NCBI GenBank assembly: GCA_017542475.1
Contig: JAFXXD010000012.1
Location: forward strand, 62,001-126,000
Direction of reading: 5' to 3'
DNA from: Ruminococcus sp.
GTDB lineage: Bacteria > Bacillota > Clostridia > Oscillospirales > Ruminococcaceae
DNA: 64,000 nucleotides
The number at the start of each line of letters is the position of its first letter. The first letter of the stretch is position 1. Positions 62,071 to 64,000 of this stretch are shown piece after piece. A program made the position numbers and the translations under genes. Below the pieces are notes generated by a model. That model had not been told where the DNA came from. It was given only the letters and a program-made list of their open reading frames with translations, and made no database searches.

Positions 62071-64000
62071 TTATGATTCTTTAGGTTTTGCAAATTCCTT
62101 AAGTGTTGGAACTTCACCTGTGGTAGTTGAAACAAGAGCATAGTACGCAAGTATCGTTGATGCATCCTTAGCGTCTACCTTGCCATCACCATTGACATCA
62201 GCGGCAGCACGCTGTTGTTCTGTCAATCCGTCACCATTTCCAGTTGAAGCTTTTGCATATGAAACAAGTACGAGCGATGCATCCTTTGCATCTACCTTGC
62301 CATCACCGTTAGAATCGCCAAGGTCCTTAACATCAGGCTGTTCAGGAGTTGTTGTTACGGTTGTAGTTGTTCCCTGCTCTCCTATGCTTGTAGCAGCAGT
62401 CGTCTGCGAGGTCACACTTGTAGATGTTGTATTGCTTCCTGTAGCTGTTGTAGTTGAACCTGTAGTCGTTGTTTCAGAAACCGTATCTGTAGTTGTTGCA
62501 TTTGTGCTTGTTGAGTTTGTTGTAGTAGTTGAGTTCATTCCAGTTGTAGTCGAAACATCAGAAGCCTTGGTTGTTGCTGTATCTGTCGCAGTTGTGGAAA
62601 CAGGAGCTTCAGTGGTAGATGCAGTAGATTTGGTAGTCGAAGCAGCTGCTGTTGTTGTACTGATTGCTGCTGTCGTAGTAGTTGAAGGCTCAGACGTTGT
62701 TGTTCCGCTTGTAGAAGTTACAGATGTGGTCGATATCGGAGCATTTGCCGAAGTTGTTGCAGCCTCGGTAGAAGTTGTTGTTTCAGCAGAGGTTGTAGCC
62801 TGGGAAGTGCTCGCTGTTGCTGGAGCTGTTGTAGTTCCGACTGTAGAAGATGTAACAGGAACTGTGGACGTTGCCTTCGAAGTCGTTGTTTCAGAAACTG
62901 AACTTACCGTGGTCGCTTCTGTTGTGGTTGTTATCATTTCAGTTGTCGTAGAAGCTGTAGTAGCACCTGTTGTTGAAACGGCAGTCGTCGTATCAGCTGA
63001 AGTTGCTGTTGTCTGAACTGCTGTTGTAGTAGTGTTCGGTGCTGTAGTAGACGCTTCTCCAGTCGAAGTTACGGAAGTAGTAGATGTCGTAGTGCCTGTA
63101 GATGTTGTGTTAGTGCCTGTTGTAGTCTCAGTAGAAACAGTAGACTGTGTCGTACTTGCTGTCGTTCCTGCTGTAGCAGTTGTGCTAGCTGTTGTAGAAC
63201 CTGCGGTAGAGTTGGAAGCTGTTGCGGTTGTGCTTGCTGCTGTAGAAGCTACGGTAGAGTTGGGAGCTGTTGCAGTTGTGTTTGCTGCGGTTGAAGCTGT
63301 AGTGGAGTTGGCAGCTGTTGCATTTGTGTTTGCTGCGGTTGAAGCTGTAGTGGAGTTAGCAGCTGTTGCAGTTGTGTTTGCTGCGGTTGAAGCTGTAGTG
63401 GAGTTAGCAGCTGTTGCAGTTGTGTTTGCTGCGGTTGAAGCTGTTGTGCTTGCTGCTGTAGAAGCTGTTGTGGAGTTAGCAGCTGTAGCTGTTGTGTTTG
63501 CTACGGTTGAAGCTGTTGTAGAGTTAGCAGCTGTTGCAGTTGTGTTTGCTGCGGTAGAAGCTGTTGTAGTATTAGCAACTGTTGCAGTTGTGCTTGCTGC
63601 GGTTGAAGCTGTTGTAGTATTAGCAGCAGTTGCGGTTGTTGAGGTCGCAGTTGTTGTCGAACCGGCTGCTGTTGTTGAAGCAGTTGTGCTTGATGTTACA
63701 GGAGCTTCGCCTACAGTGTATGTTCCGTTCTTGACCGTTACAGCATAATTGGCATTTGCCGTATAAGATACTGTGATATCGGATGTACCGGAGACTTCTT
63801 TGTTTGCCTCTGTGGCAAGCTTGATTCCGAGGTCATCGCCTTCAGCAATCTCGCCAGTGAGCTTATATGTCAGGGTATTCAGTTCTGCGCCGTAGTCGCT
63901 CGTCTGATTATCAGCTGTTATTGTAATCGCACACTTAGCAACAGTGGCTTTCACTGTCTGAGCTGCTGTATCGTTGTGGTTGGAATCAGCAACGACCTTG
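62071..64000 (-). CDS. Secreted Thr/Ala/Ser-repeat dockerin protein with MBG-like domains, 5' end outside window
   Basis: At least 642 residues; the frame is open to the window edge, so the true start is beyond 64000. The first visible part (about 110 residues) is an MBG/YDG-type beta domain (TITADNQTSDYGAELN, ISYTANANYAV-type ends), common in surface adhesins. It is followed by about 430 residues of almost only Thr, Ala, Ser, Val and Asn, including 16-residue repeats of the TASTAANTTATAANST type. The C-terminus is a dockerin (SNGDGKVDAKDASLVLVSYA and VNGDGKVDAKDASTILAYYA). Probably a long, heavily glycosylated stalk or structural protein attached to the scaffold. Confidence 0.87.
   Translation of the reverse strand, partial: KVVADSNHNDTAAQTVKATVAKCAITITADNQTSDYGAELNTLTYKLTGEIAEGDDLGIKLATEANKEVSGTSDITVSYTANANYAVTVKNGTYTVGEAPVTSSTTASTTAAGSTTTATSTTATAANTTTASTAASTTATVANTTTASTAANTTATAANSTTASTVANTTATAANSTTASTAASTTASTAANTTATAANSTTASTAANTTATAANSTTASTAANTNATAANSTTASTAANTTATAPNSTVASTAASTTATASNSTAGSTTASTTATAGTTASTTQSTVSTETTTGTNTTSTGTTTSTTSVTSTGEASTTAPNTTTTAVQTTATSADTTTAVSTTGATTASTTTEMITTTTEATTVSSVSETTTSKATSTVPVTSSTVGTTTAPATASTSQATTSAETTTSTEAATTSANAPISTTSVTSTSGTTTSEPSTTTTAAISTTTAAASTTKSTASTTEAPVSTTATDTATTKASDVSTTTGMNSTTTTNSTSTNATTTDTVSETTTTGSTTTATGSNTTSTSVTSQTTAATSIGEQGTTTTVTTTPEQPDVKDLGDSNGDGKVDAKDASLVLVSYAKASTGNGDGLTEQQRAAADVNGDGKVDAKDASTILAYYALVSTTTGEVPTLKEFAKPKES
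63217..63650 (-). repeat. 48-bp coding tandem repeats
   Basis: Imperfect repeats of a 48-bp unit (16 residues, TASTAANTTATAANST) with some shorter units of 24-30 bp. Differences are mostly silent or Thr/Ala/Asn swaps. Such arrays change length easily. Confidence 0.85.

Noticed and set aside
62180..63748. Long Val-rich open frames on the plus strand
   Set aside because: They are the antisense of Thr/Ala/Ser codons in the dockerin stalk protein; the sense strand has the dockerin, linker and terminator.

Overview
The window looks like a chromosomal segment from an anaerobic, spore-forming, fibre-degrading Firmicute, most likely a Ruminococcus-type member of the Oscillospiraceae. The evidence is a spoIIIA engulfment operon, several secreted proteins ending in paired 'DxNxDGxxDAxDAS' dockerin repeats (cellulosome-type), Thr/Ser-rich linkers, a pectin-type acetylesterase, an ABC sugar importer without its own ATPase, GntR/YtrA-type regulation, and typical Firmicute sigma-A promoters and T-box control. 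No phage, CRISPR array, rRNA or tRNA was recognised. Species assignment is inference.

Layout: 1-4.1 kb, spoIIIAA-AH on the minus strand (AH cut by the window edge). 4.2-7.8 kb, a sugar ABC transporter operon with a long, apparently structured 5' leader. 8.4-12.4 kb, a dockerin-bearing papain-like protease, a DUF218 membrane protein and a PHP phosphoesterase. 12.7-18.7 kb, a tightly overlapping minus-strand operon dominated by RNA modification (tmcAL, C39-like lipoprotein, HAD phosphatase, mnmA, cysteine hydrolase, trmN6-like, rsmI). 18.8-20.5 kb, a two-component system. 20.8-25.2 kb, a GntR-controlled ABC-2 exporter with a clear promoter and operator. 25.3-27.8 kb, DUF624 protein, SpoIIM-like protein and proC. 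28.1-30.2 kb, two CobW-type metal GTPases. 30.7-34.6 kb (plus strand), ACT-domain protein and homoserine dehydrogenase, a Uma2 nuclease-like protein, and an ECF sigma/anti-sigma pair. 34.7-38.5 kb, an EF-G-like gene interrupted by an in-frame amber codon, and a flippase. 39.2-42.8 kb, a 1211-residue double CE12 esterase with dockerin. 43.2-44.6 kb, tandem radC-like genes. 45-49.9 kb, a C39-like lipoprotein and a three-gene two-component operon. 50-55.8 kb, T-box-controlled pheS-X-pheT and a CE2-like esterase. 55.9-62 kb, a run of damaged genes (dockerin/LRR protein with two frameshifts, truncated amidase, SH3-type remnant) around two intact ones. 62.1-64 kb, a Thr/Ala-repeat dockerin protein running off the window.

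The most unusual content is not a protein. (1) The pheS T-box leader carries eight 21-bp tandem repeats exactly between Stem I and the antiterminator. (2) About 20 copies of a 22-26-bp palindromic unit beginning TGTAGGG change stem sequence with compensation and often sit directly after stop codons. (3) Two 280-330-bp complex repeats (38.6 and 46.1 kb, with a partial third at 27.8 kb) show covariation in several nested stems. (4) Modular palindrome arrays occur at 30.3 and 33.0 kb. (5) A roughly 350-nt GC-rich leader RNA precedes the sugar-binding protein gene. These are candidates for undescribed structured RNA or repeat systems.
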